Shown here piece by piece: positions 8,641-16,877 of a stretch of 45,351 nt of DNA. Positions within the stretch are counted from its first letter, which is position 1; the number at the start of each line of letters is the position of its first letter. Both the position numbers and the translations under genes were made by a program. The stretch comes from an uncultured Cytophaga sp. (GTDB lineage Bacteria > Bacteroidota > Bacteroidia > Cytophagales > Cytophagaceae), in the NCBI RefSeq assembly GCF_937863595.1, contig NZ_CALMGQ010000077.1, forward strand, positions 1-45,351, written 5' to 3'. The notes beneath the pieces were generated by a model. It was given only the letters and a program-made list of their open reading frames with translations. It was not told the origin of the DNA and ran no database searches.

Positions 8641-9894
8641 TTACATAATTAGAAAACTAAATAAGTTTGAATCTGAATTCACCAAGGTGTAATCTACATT
8701 TTTGTATTCCATCCGTTCAATCAATAGATTAAAGTCTTCTTTCGATTTTACTTCAACGCCAACCATTGCGGGACCATTTTCTCTATTCGTCTTTTTTGTA
8801 TATTCGAAATACGTTATATCATCATTAGGCCCCAGTACTTCATCCAAAAATTCGCGTAAGGCACCAGAGCGTTGTTTAAAGCGAATGATAAAATAATGTT
8901 TCAACCCTTCGTATAACAACGATCGCTCCTTAATTTCTTGCATGCGATCAATATCATTATTACTTCCGCTTACAATGCACACTACATTTTTACCTTTGAT
9001 TTCGTCTTTGTAATAATCCAGCACACTTATACTTAATGCTCCTGCTGGCTCAGCAACAATAGCCTCTTCATTGTATAATTTTATAATCGTACTGCACGCT
9101 TTACCTTCTGGCACAAGTTGTACATCATCTAAATACTCGGAACAAATTTGAAAGTTCAGTTCACCTACACGTTTCACTGCAGCACCATCCACAAACTTGT
9201 CAATTTCATCTAACACAACAACTTTGCCCGCTTCTAAAGCCCGCTTCATTGACGGTGCTCCCAATGGCTCAACACCAATAATTTTTGTATTTGGACTAAA
9301 CGTTTTTACATACGTACACAAACCTGCAGCTAAACCGCCGCCGCCGATTGGCACAAAAATATAATCTATTGGTACTGAAATATCTTCCATTATTTCCAAG
9401 CCAACAGTACCTTGTCCGGCAATAATCTTGGGGTCATCAAACGGATGTACAAACAACAAACCATTGTCTGTACAATACTTCATTGCTTCTTTATAGGAAT
9501 CATCAAATGTATCACCCACAAGCACTACTTCCACATATTCTTTTCCGAAAAAATTAACCTGAGAAACTTTTTGCTTAGGGGTAGTGCTTGGCATAAATAT
9601 ATGCCCTTTTATTTTTAAAGCTTTACAGGAATAGGCAACGCCCTGTGCATGATTACCTGCACTTGCGCACACAATACCTTTTTCAACATCTTCCCTTTTT
9701 TGGCTACACATAAAATTATAAGCGCCTCTAAGTTTATATGAACGTACTAATTGTAAATCTTCGCGCTTCAACCACAAATTGCACCCAAATTCTTGAGAGA
9801 GGTGTTCATTTTTATTTAATGGTGTATGTGTTACAACCCCTTTCAAGCGCTTTGCAGCCTCTACAATATCTTCAATTTGTACCTTAGGATTCAT
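8641..9894 (-). CDS. ilvA: Threonine dehydratase (threonine ammonia-lyase), biosynthetic
   Basis: It converts threonine to 2-oxobutanoate and ammonia, the first step of isoleucine synthesis. The 417-aa protein has a fold-type II PLP domain: the PLP lysine is K54 in SYKLRGA, the phosphate loop is SAGNHAQG (79-86), the Gly-rich loop is GGGG (184-187), and SGSNND lies near 310. From about residue 330 there is one ACT-like regulatory domain, so the protein is the short single-domain form rather than the 500-aa enterobacterial form. Feedback control by isoleucine is expected from the family. No other ilv gene is adjacent. It is convergent with the AsmA-like gene. Confidence 0.93.
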   Translation of the reverse strand: MNPKVQIEDIVEAAKRLKGVVTHTPLNKNEHLSQEFGCNLWLKREDLQLVRSYKLRGAYNFMCSQKREDVEKGIVCASAGNHAQGVAYSCKALKIKGHIFMPSTTPKQKVSQVNFFGKEYVEVVLVGDTFDDSYKEAMKYCTDNGLLFVHPFDDPKIIAGQGTVGLEIMEDISVPIDYIFVPIGGGGLAAGLCTYVKTFSPNTKIIGVEPLGAPSMKRALEAGKVVVLDEIDKFVDGAAVKRVGELNFQICSEYLDDVQLVPEGKACSTIIKLYNEEAIVAEPAGALSISVLDYYKDEIKGKNVVCIVSGSNNDIDRMQEIKERSLLYEGLKHYFIIRFKQRSGALREFLDEVLGPNDDITYFEYTKKTNRENGPAMVGVEVKSKEDFNLLIERMEYKNVDYTLVNSDSNLFSFLIM

Positions 9895-10010
9895 ATAAGT
9901 TCTCTTTCAAATTCAATTATTAACGATTAATTCCATTAATAATCCGTACAAAAATACATTCTATGAGAGCAACTAACAAAAAAACCAAATATTATATCTA
10001 ACTTAGGTAT

Positions 10011-10208
10011 ATGAAAAACATGAACTCTTTTCAAGTAATCGCACTGGTAGGCATTATTTTCACCATTGTCGCACAAGGTATTTTATGGGTAATGGGCAAA
10101 ACTGTTGAACATTATGTATACCTATACCCTACTTGGGTAGCTGTATTTGTATTGGGCTTGGTTTTAAATCCCTATTTATCAAAACACGACGATCACCATC
10201 ACCATTAA
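10011..10208 (+). CDS. Small two-helix membrane protein with a His-rich tail
   Basis: I do not recognise a family. The 65-aa protein has two hydrophobic helices (about 8-28 and 38-57) joined by GKTVEHYVYLYPTW, and ends in DDHHHH. The tail could bind a metal ion, but that is only inference. TAACTTAG at 9999-10006 is a one-mismatch -7 box directly before the ATG, so the gene may be nearly leaderless. Its end overlaps the convergent SDR-like gene by 4 bp. Coding is supported by the clean membrane-protein pattern and by its fit between two genes that otherwise leave the space empty. Confidence 0.7.
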   Translation: MKNMNSFQVIALVGIIFTIVAQGILWVMGKTVEHYVYLYPTWVAVFVLGLVLNPYLSKHDDHHHH

Positions 10209-11032
10209 GAGGAATATGTAAAGTCTAATGGGTTTTCAAAAATCCATTTATATCCTAATTGTGTAAGTTTGTCCGATGAAATCTGCTTCCATTCGCCATC
10301 AAGTTTTTCTGGAAATCGAGGAGGCATTAATTCAAACTTTGCACATAAAAATGTATAAAAATCCCTTTTAGTTGGATGTATAGGTGAACATACATTAATG
10401 GTTCCGCTTACTTTTTTAGCATTCAACAAAAACACAATAGAAGAAATAACATCATCTCTATGCACCAGATTTACAGGTTCATTTCCACCAGCCAATTCCT
10501 CTTTACCTGCAAAGAAGCGCGCCAAAATGCGCTCATATCCTGTAAGTCCACCCAATCGTAGAACAAGCCTCTCAGGAATTTCGCTCGATAAAATATGTCG
10601 TTCTGCCTGATACACTATTTTATTTCCAGCATCGTCTTCGTGTTTTACTGAATCTTCATCTACTATAGAATTTGTGCTTTTGTAAACAGATGTGGTACTC
10701 GTAAAAATAATTTTTTTAATGGGGTACATTTCTTTTTGTATCAATAGCATGAGCGATTCGATTTCCACAGCATGCAAACTGTCGGGGTTCTTGCGCGTGC
10801 CCGGTGGTATAGATATGATTAATATATCACACTGCAATAAGTTTGATATATCTGTGCCCTCCCATGTACCATTTTTAGCTTTCAATAAAAATGGCTTAAT
10901 ACCTGCATTCTCAAATTCCAAAAAACGTTCGGAACGTGTAGTAGAACCCTTTATGGAATGGCCTTCTTGGATCAGTCGCTTTGCTAGTGGGAAGCCCAAC
11001 CAACCACAGCCTATAATGGAAATAGTACTCAT
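10205..11032 (-). CDS. NAD(P)-dependent epimerase/dehydratase-like (extended SDR, YeeZ-like)
   Basis: This 275-aa protein has an N-terminal Rossmann signature IIGCGWLGFPLAKRL (GxGxxG type). The conserved TSTTSVYKS segment near residue 110 matches the SDR catalytic-Ser region, but the usual YxxxK is replaced by VYQAERHIL, so catalysis may differ. The shape matches atypical SDRs annotated as YeeZ or nucleoside-diphosphate-sugar epimerases. It lies 7 bp after the DUF2461 gene in a three-gene minus-strand group starting with ribD. No substrate is predicted. Confidence 0.75.
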   Translation of the reverse strand: MSTISIIGCGWLGFPLAKRLIQEGHSIKGSTTRSERFLEFENAGIKPFLLKAKNGTWEGTDISNLLQCDILIISIPPGTRKNPDSLHAVEIESLMLLIQKEMYPIKKIIFTSTTSVYKSTNSIVDEDSVKHEDDAGNKIVYQAERHILSSEIPERLVLRLGGLTGYERILARFFAGKEELAGGNEPVNLVHRDDVISSIVFLLNAKKVSGTINVCSPIHPTKRDFYTFLCAKFELMPPRFPEKLDGEWKQISSDKLTQLGYKWIFENPLDFTYSS

Positions 11033-11039
11033 GTGTATT

Positions 11040-11699
11040 TTAATCTAATGCGGCATTTAAAAATTGATTCAATGCATACATCTCTTTAAAGGGTTTGCTA
11101 ATTTTTTCTATTGTTTTTGAATCCGTTAAGACGGTTTCTTCAAATGGCATGGTTACAGTATAACTTTTAAGTTTCAACCAATCTGAATATGTATGCGGTT
11201 CTACGTAATCCTTAGGCAAACGCACCAATTTCATGTCTTGATCAAAATCTAAAAAATATTTTTTAAACGACTTGCTTTTAAAAATGGTTTTCAAAGCGTC
11301 GCCATTATAATCTATTTCTTGACGTATCAACTTTAATTGTTCGGGCATAGGCATGTGTATCCCTCCAGCAAGGAAACAATTACCAGGTTCGATGTGTACA
11401 TAATAACAAGACTTTAATGACTTCTTACCCCCTGGTGCAATCATAAAACCCATATTTGTTTTATATGGACTTTTATTTTTAGAAAACCGCACGTCTCTGT
11501 TTATCCGAAACATGCAATCCTTCGGCTCAAGATTTGATATTGATGGATCAAACTGCCCAATAGCTTGAACAACTTCTTTTACCAATACTTTCACTTCTAA
11601 CTTAACCTCTTCATAGGTAGAACGATTTTTATCAAACCATTCCTTATTGTTATTTTTTGCTAACTTTTTTAAGAAATTAAGCGTTAAGCTCAGATGCAT
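11040..11699 (-). CDS. DUF2461 family protein
   Basis: Family recognition rests on the conserved run LAKNNNKEWFDKNRSTYEEVK, followed by FRINRDVRFSKNKSPYKTNMG and the glycine-rich YYVHIEPGNCFLAGGIHMP. These are hallmarks of DUF2461 (TIGR02453), whose biochemical function is unknown. I chose the ATG at 11699 (MHLSLTLNFLKKLAK) because the family starts near here; an in-frame ATG at 11726 adds nine residues. The 5' end overlaps ribD by more than 20 bp, so the two are probably co-transcribed and coupled. Confidence 0.85.
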   Translation of the reverse strand: MHLSLTLNFLKKLAKNNNKEWFDKNRSTYEEVKLEVKVLVKEVVQAIGQFDPSISNLEPKDCMFRINRDVRFSKNKSPYKTNMGFMIAPGGKKSLKSCYYVHIEPGNCFLAGGIHMPMPEQLKLIRQEIDYNGDALKTIFKSKSFKKYFLDFDQDMKLVRLPKDYVEPHTYSDWLKLKSYTVTMPFEETVLTDSKTIEKISKPFKEMYALNQFLNAALD

Positions 11700-12735
11700 A
11701 TTCTTTTGATTTATTTTTATAAACAATCAATTCATCGTCTAGAATCATTTCATGGCTAAATGCCTTTGCGCGAATAACGGGTGATTCAATACCAGATCCA
11801 AATTCATTTTGAGACCTAAATATTCGTATCTCATCCCACATTCCTTTCTCAATAAATGAATGTAACAATTTTGAACCGCCTTCAATAAGTATAGATAAAT
11901 GTTTACGCACGTACATATCTTCAATAATAACGTCCACCATATTGTCCATGGGATCTACTTTGACGTACTCAACTAAATTCCGTACATCTTGCTCAACATA
12001 ATTATAACAAATAGTCTCTTGAGATCCGTCTAATAAGTGTGCACCAAGAGGTACCTGCAACTGCTTATCAATAAATGCGCGCACAGGATTCCTGCCTGTC
12101 CAGTCGCGTACATTCAATCTTGGATTATCATACAAGGCGGTGTTCGTGCCAATCAATACAACATCTTCTTCTGAACGCCACTTATGAACTAATTTGCGTG
12201 ACACTTCATTGCTAATCCATTTCGAATCAAAATTTTCTTTAGCCAGATAACCATCTGCAGTTTCGGCCCATTTTAAAATAATATAGGGTCGCTTCTTTTC
12301 CATAAAAGTGAAGAAACGGCAGTTCAATGCTCTCCCCTCTTCTTCTAAAACGCCTTGTATAACTTCAATGCCATTTGTCATTAAGTACTCAAAGCCAGCA
12401 CCCGCTACTAATGGATTTGGATCGATGTTGGCAAATACAACACGCGCAATTTTATGCTCCACGATTAAATTCGAGCATGGTGGCGTTTTCCCGTAATGAG
12501 AGCATGGCTCTAAATTTACATAGAGGGTTGCACCTTCTAATTCAGACTTATCTACAACAGATTGAATAGCATCAACTTCAGCATGGGGATGACCGAAACG
12601 CTCGTGATACCCCTCTCCAATAATTTGACCATTTTTTACAATTACGCAACCAACCATTGGGTTTGAACTTACGTTTCCAGAGCCTAGCATAGCTAAGTCC
12701 AACACCCGTCTCATATATCTTTCGTCAGAATCCAT
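11677..12735 (-). CDS. ribD: Bifunctional riboflavin biosynthesis deaminase/reductase RibD
   Basis: It performs two steps of riboflavin synthesis: deamination of the diaminopyrimidine ribosylamino phosphate and NADPH-dependent reduction of the ribose side chain. The zinc site of the deaminase domain is clear: HAEVDA followed 24 residues later by PCSHYGKTPPC. The C-terminal half (from KWAETADGYLA) is the reductase domain, with the DNPRLNVRDW and LIEGGSKLLHSFIE motifs. I prefer ATG 12735 (MDSDERYMRRVLDLA), which matches the family start; an upstream ATG at 12777 would add 14 residues. It heads the ribD-DUF2461-SDR operon and is divergent from prmC. No rib genes are nearby. Confidence 0.92.
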   Translation of the reverse strand: MDSDERYMRRVLDLAMLGSGNVSSNPMVGCVIVKNGQIIGEGYHERFGHPHAEVDAIQSVVDKSELEGATLYVNLEPCSHYGKTPPCSNLIVEHKIARVVFANIDPNPLVAGAGFEYLMTNGIEVIQGVLEEEGRALNCRFFTFMEKKRPYIILKWAETADGYLAKENFDSKWISNEVSRKLVHKWRSEEDVVLIGTNTALYDNPRLNVRDWTGRNPVRAFIDKQLQVPLGAHLLDGSQETICYNYVEQDVRNLVEYVKVDPMDNMVDVIIEDMYVRKHLSILIEGGSKLLHSFIEKGMWDEIRIFRSQNEFGSGIESPVIRAKAFSHEMILDDELIVYKNKSKEYASELNA

Positions 12736-12804
12736 AATTAATGTATCTTTGATCTTTAGTATAACGATTACACCCATTTACAGGTTCATACAACTTATTC
12801 ACAA

Positions 12805-13677
12805 TTGGATCAATTAAAAGAAATATCAGCTAAATACCTATTTGAACACGCTAAAAGAGACTTAAATGTTTATGAAAGTCCCGAAAAAGAAAGTGTTATA
12901 ATGATTCTGTTAGAAGATCTTTTTCAACTTCGTAAAATAGATATTATGTTGAACAAACAGATTGCTTGGGATAAAAGCCAACAGGAAATGTTTGAATCCG
13001 CATTAAACAAGCTAAACCAATATACACCTGTTCAATATGTAGTAGGAAAAGCTTTTTTTTATGATACCTTTTATTCCCTTAACTCAAACACTCTAATTCC
13101 ACGTCCAGAAACAGAAGAGCTGGTCCAAATGATTATTAACGAGAATGTGCATATTGCTCCGTCAATAATAGATATCGGAACAGGTAGTGGGTGTATTGCA
13201 ATTTCATTATCAAAGCACATCGCGCAATCAAAAGTTATAGGCATAGATATTAGCATTTCTGCTTTAGAAATGGCGCGAAACAACAATAAAAACCAACTAG
13301 CATCTGTAACATTTATAGAATGCGATTTTTTATCTGCCACCCCACTTGCATCTGAAACCTTTGATATAATTGTTAGCAACCCTCCCTACGTTCTAGAATC
13401 TGAAAAGGAATCTATGAGAATGAATGTACTTGACTTTGAGCCACACCTAGCCCTATTTGTCCCCGACACAAATGCATTGGTTTATTATGATGCGCTTTTA
13501 TGTTTTGCAGAAAAATCGCTTAATGAAGCAGGTATAATTTATGCTGAGATAAATGAACAAAAAGGTCTGGAAATGCTCGAACTAGCCAAAAAATATGGCT
13601 TTTTAAATGGAGTAATAATAAAAGATTCTTTTGGAAAAGATCGATTTTTCAAAGCACAAAAAATAGAAGCGTTATGA
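12805..13677 (+). CDS. prmC: Peptide chain release factor N5-glutamine methyltransferase PrmC
   Basis: PrmC (HemK) methylates the glutamine of the GGQ motif in release factors RF1 and RF2. The 290-aa protein has a helical N-terminal domain (1-80), the segment LIPRPETEELV (97-107), the SAM motif DIGTGSGCIAISL (123-135) and the catalytic NPPY (192-195). The only start fitting the family length is TTG at 12805. It is divergent from ribD with about 70 bp between the preferred starts. The glycosyltransferase gene follows 46 bp downstream. Confidence 0.92.
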   Translation: MDQLKEISAKYLFEHAKRDLNVYESPEKESVIMILLEDLFQLRKIDIMLNKQIAWDKSQQEMFESALNKLNQYTPVQYVVGKAFFYDTFYSLNSNTLIPRPETEELVQMIINENVHIAPSIIDIGTGSGCIAISLSKHIAQSKVIGIDISISALEMARNNNKNQLASVTFIECDFLSATPLASETFDIIVSNPPYVLESEKESMRMNVLDFEPHLALFVPDTNALVYYDALLCFAEKSLNEAGIIYAEINEQKGLEMLELAKKYGFLNGVIIKDSFGKDRFFKAQKIEAL

Positions 13678-13723
13678 ACTTAATTTATTGCCAGACGTAT
13701 TTTAATTTATAAATGACAACACA

Positions 13724-14818
13724 TTGAAGCCAAAAATTCTACACATAATAGATACGTTCACCAAAGGAGGTGCTGAGATTCTACTGGTTGGCTCAATTCC
13801 TGAATTGAACAATTTTGAACACCATATTATTTATTTATTTCCTACAAAAACACCCATAATGAATTCTGTTCCAGGTGTTGTTGAAGTTACATGTTTAAAC
13901 TTTACTGGCCCATTTGACACGTTTAGAATTTTAAAAAAAATAAATGAGTGTATTGCTACAATAAAACCCAACATAATACACACCCATTTATATTTTTCTA
14001 GTTTATATATTCGCTTTGCGAAAATAAAAAACATACAAGTTATACAAACATATCATAGTGTATATTATAGAATTAAATATCCGAGATTTAAGGCACGCAT
14101 TTCAAAACAACTTATGAAGGTTGTGGATCGTTATTCACAAAAAAATAATTTTAAAATTTTACACGTTTCAAAAACACAACAGGCGGCAAATGATTTTGAT
14201 GTAAAAATCAAGAATAGTGATGTAATGTATAACTATATCGAAGATGTTTTTTTTGAAGAAAGGAGTAATCGCCTCTCTAACTTTCAAAGAAAGCTAAACA
14301 TTATTTCTGTTGGTAATTTAAAAACAGAAAAAAATCACATTGTTTTTTTAGAGGCACTCAGGCTTTTGCAACACATACCCATACATGCCAATATTTGCGG
14401 AAATGGTATCGACATACACATGTTACAAGCATATGTAAATAAACACAACCTTCCTGTTACATTCCTGGGAAGTAAAGAAGACATCTCCGAACTGTTGAAC
14501 GAACATGATTTATTTGTATCCTGCGCAATTATTGAAGGATTTGGCATTAGCGTTGCAGAAGCGATGGCGGCAGAGTTGCCTTTACTTATTTCAGACATCC
14601 CCACATTAAAAGAAATTACTAATAATAAAGCGATCTATTTTAATGCAAGAAATCCAACTGATTTAGCACAAAAAATAGAAGCATTTTATTTGAATCCAGA
14701 AACAATAAATAAAACGGTTAAAGACTGTAAATTAATGGCGCTTAATTATAAAAAGGATCTGTATATAGTAGCGTTAAATAATTTTTATGAAAAAATTATT
14801 TCAGACTGTACTTCTTAA
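13724..14818 (+). CDS. Glycosyltransferase family 4 protein
   Basis: This 364-aa GT-B fold enzyme would transfer a sugar from a nucleotide donor, probably to a cell-surface glycan; donor and acceptor are not predictable. The N-terminal domain opens ILHIIDTFTKGGAEILL, typical for GT4. The donor-binding domain carries ISVGNLKTEKNH (194-205) and the E-x7-E region EGFGISVAEAMAAELPLL (271-288). The start is TTG at 13724; an ATG 11 bp upstream is out of frame and stops at once. The gene stands alone, outside any polysaccharide cluster, and is convergent with the TauE gene. Confidence 0.88.
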   Translation: MKPKILHIIDTFTKGGAEILLVGSIPELNNFEHHIIYLFPTKTPIMNSVPGVVEVTCLNFTGPFDTFRILKKINECIATIKPNIIHTHLYFSSLYIRFAKIKNIQVIQTYHSVYYRIKYPRFKARISKQLMKVVDRYSQKNNFKILHVSKTQQAANDFDVKIKNSDVMYNYIEDVFFEERSNRLSNFQRKLNIISVGNLKTEKNHIVFLEALRLLQHIPIHANICGNGIDIHMLQAYVNKHNLPVTFLGSKEDISELLNEHDLFVSCAIIEGFGISVAEAMAAELPLLISDIPTLKEITNNKAIYFNARNPTDLAQKIEAFYLNPETINKTVKDCKLMALNYKKDLYIVALNNFYEKIISDCTS

Positions 14819-14843
14819 TTTAAATACAGCCTGAAAGGATTCG

Positions 14844-15893
14844 TTATTTACCCATAATGAATGTTGCAAACGATTTGAAAATATCAATACTGAATGCCAA
14901 TTTTAGAAGTGTATTGATACTTAAGAAAATAATAAAACACCCAACAAAAATCATTAAGGGCTTTTTCTTTACTTTATTAACTAACAAGGCAGCAAATGGA
15001 GCTGCAAATACCCCCCCAATAATAAGCCCTATAATCACTTGCCACAAACCTGGATCTAAGCCTGCAAAAACAATAAAGGTTAATGAACTTGCAAGCGCTA
15101 CAAAAAATTCTGCAAGATTTACAGAGCCAATTGTGTAATTTATTGCACGTCCACTACTGATTAACGTAGATGTAACTATTGGCCCCCAGCCACCGCCACC
15201 AATACTATCCATAAATCCACCCAACAGTGCGAGTGGTGTAACTTTTGTAATTTTGTTTTTTGGTTGTGTTTTAGCTAAGGCTTTCCGCAAAACGATAATC
15301 CCTAATATCATGGTATAGATCATCGTAACAGGTCTGATATACTTTTTAACATCGTCTTCAGAAAAGAAAGTCCCCTTTTCTAGAAACGACAATACCAAAG
15401 CACCGAGAACTGCACCGATAATGCCTGGTACCAATAAGTTTCGGAACAGTTTCTTATTAACATTTCCAAATTTTAAATGCGACAAGCCAGATGCGCCTGT
15501 AGTAAATACTTCTGCAATGTGAATACTTGCACTTGCATTCATAGTGGTTACACCAATACTAACGAGGAAAGATGTAGCAGTTGCTCCGTATGCCATGCCT
15601 AATGCCCCGTCTACCATTTGAGCGAGTAAACCAACAAACAAATAACCAATTAAATCTTTATTGAAAATAGTGCCCAAAAAAGAAGTTACGCCTTCGTAGG
15701 TTTCTTGAGATGCACTATTCAATAGCCAAGTTATTCCAAATGCAATTATTAGCAATAGCCCCAATCCTAGTGCAAGGAATTTATAAATAGGATTTCGTTC
15801 ATTGTCTTTATTTATTTCTTGTATTAGTTCTTCTTGCAAATTAGGGTCTGCCAATTCGTCTTCTAGCTGATTGATTTTATTATTTTCTTCCAT
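14844..15893 (-). CDS. TauE/SafE family sulfite/anion exporter
   Basis: This 349-aa membrane protein has a charged cytoplasmic lead of about 38 residues, one TM helix and then about eight TM segments. Repeat motifs typical of TauE/SafE (DUF81) are present: GALGMAYGATATSFLVSIG and GGFMDSIGGGGWGPIVTSTLI, with Pro/Gly-rich loops. Family members export sulfite, sulfoacetate or other small organic anions. The gene follows the DUF2490 gene with a single base between them, so they share one transcript. The linked Rrf2 regulator and TonB receptor suggest sulfur-related control, which is inference. Confidence 0.9.
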   Translation of the reverse strand: MEENNKINQLEDELADPNLQEELIQEINKDNERNPIYKFLALGLGLLLIIAFGITWLLNSASQETYEGVTSFLGTIFNKDLIGYLFVGLLAQMVDGALGMAYGATATSFLVSIGVTTMNASASIHIAEVFTTGASGLSHLKFGNVNKKLFRNLLVPGIIGAVLGALVLSFLEKGTFFSEDDVKKYIRPVTMIYTMILGIIVLRKALAKTQPKNKITKVTPLALLGGFMDSIGGGGWGPIVTSTLISSGRAINYTIGSVNLAEFFVALASSLTFIVFAGLDPGLWQVIIGLIIGGVFAAPFAALLVNKVKKKPLMIFVGCFIIFLSINTLLKLAFSIDIFKSFATFIMGK

Positions 15894-15894
15894 A

Positions 15895-16659
15895 TTAATT
15901 CTTTGCTGAAGTATCTTCTTTTTTTGTAAAATCTATTGTTTGGTTTATTGTCACACCAAATGTGTTGTAAGCATATATTTTTGAACTTGAGGATTGCTGT
16001 CCATAAATATTTTGATAATACATATTCGCACTTAACCCTTTTGTAAATTGATAACCTACTCCACCTGCCAGCCTATTTTGATCAAAGTTATTGAAAATAT
16101 TTTTCCCGAAAGAAACAAACAACTCATTAAATGCAAAAAGGAAAACTGTCTTCTCTTTTATTTTGGTATTATTAAGTGGCAATGCGGCATAAATTTGATA
16201 GGCTAAACGAACGGAAAATGCTGATCCATTAACCAATACATCTTTTTTAGCATTCCGAATAAAACGCTCTTCAATTCTGTATCGGTGTTTAATTTCTACA
16301 CGACCAACATTTTGTGTTACTGTCAATCGTTGCACCAACCTGTTTTCTGGACGCATAAAGTTTTGATATCCATTTAAGTATTGGCTTGATTCGAAATATG
16401 CATATCCTGCAAGTACATTAACTTTGGATGAGATTTGATAGGTTATAAATGGACGAACGTAATATTGAGCAACTTTATCCGCATAATTATGTGAACGATA
16501 GCCAATATCGAGCGATGCACTCCATTTTTTTGCAAATTGTCCCTTAATAACATATTGCGTCCAAATAAAATTATCGTGATAGATATTCTTTGATTGCGCA
16601 AATGAATCTACAGAAACAATAATTGCCATTAAAAGCAATATTTTTTTATACATGTCCAA
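15895..16659 (-). CDS. DUF2490 outer-membrane beta-barrel protein
   Basis: This 254-aa protein has a signal peptide (MYKKILLLMAIIVSVDSFAQ, residues 3-22) followed by alternating aromatic strands such as FIWTQYVIKGQFAKKWSASLDIGYR and RVEIKHRYRIEERF. These are characteristic of DUF2490, a Bacteroidota/Proteobacteria family predicted to form an outer-membrane barrel with unknown function. Translation could begin at the second ATG, 16653. It precedes the TauE/SafE gene by one base. A box shared with the TonB-receptor gene lies about 42 bp upstream, so this pair may move a compound across both membranes under the same control. Confidence 0.82.
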   Translation of the reverse strand: MDMYKKILLLMAIIVSVDSFAQSKNIYHDNFIWTQYVIKGQFAKKWSASLDIGYRSHNYADKVAQYYVRPFITYQISSKVNVLAGYAYFESSQYLNGYQNFMRPENRLVQRLTVTQNVGRVEIKHRYRIEERFIRNAKKDVLVNGSAFSVRLAYQIYAALPLNNTKIKEKTVFLFAFNELFVSFGKNIFNNFDQNRLAGGVGYQFTKGLSANMYYQNIYGQQSSSSKIYAYNTFGVTINQTIDFTKKEDTSAKN

Positions 16660-16677
16660 AACTTATTACAAGTAATT

Positions 16678-16723
16678 AATCGGTAGAGAGTAAAGTTTAA
16701 TCTCTACCGATTTAATGGACAAA
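16678..16723 (-). promoter_or_regulatory. Candidate Rrf2 operator upstream of the DUF2490-TauE operon
   Basis: Read on the minus strand, 16701-16723 contains TCCATT-AAATC-GGTAGA preceded by TTTG. It matches 21 of 23 bases of the box at 19591-19613 in the same orientation relative to its gene. An inverted copy of the half-site lies at 16678-16688, forming a perfect 11-bp inverted repeat with 16702-16712. The cluster ends about 20 bp before the ATG. The repeat is seen directly; binding by the neighbouring Rrf2 regulator is inferred. Confidence 0.55.
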
Positions 16724-16778
16724 TGTATATCTACTTATAAAGAATCACAAACTATATTTTCATTAATTATGTTTTCGA

Positions 16779-16852
16779 ATTAAAATAGATTGTTTTCATA
16801 AATCTAACAGCGAATAAATAATCTAAAATTGATGAGACTAATCTATTTTAAT
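16779..16852. repeat. 13-bp inverted repeat after the TonB-receptor gene
   Basis: The arms 16779-16791 (ATTAAAATAGATT) and 16840-16852 are perfect reverse complements 48 nt apart. The repeat lies between the receptor stop codon (16878) and the DUF2490 promoter region. It may form part of a loose terminator for the receptor mRNA. It is AT-rich and could be incidental. Confidence 0.3.
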
Positions 16853-16877
16853 ATTTATTTTAAGCTGTTCTGATTGG

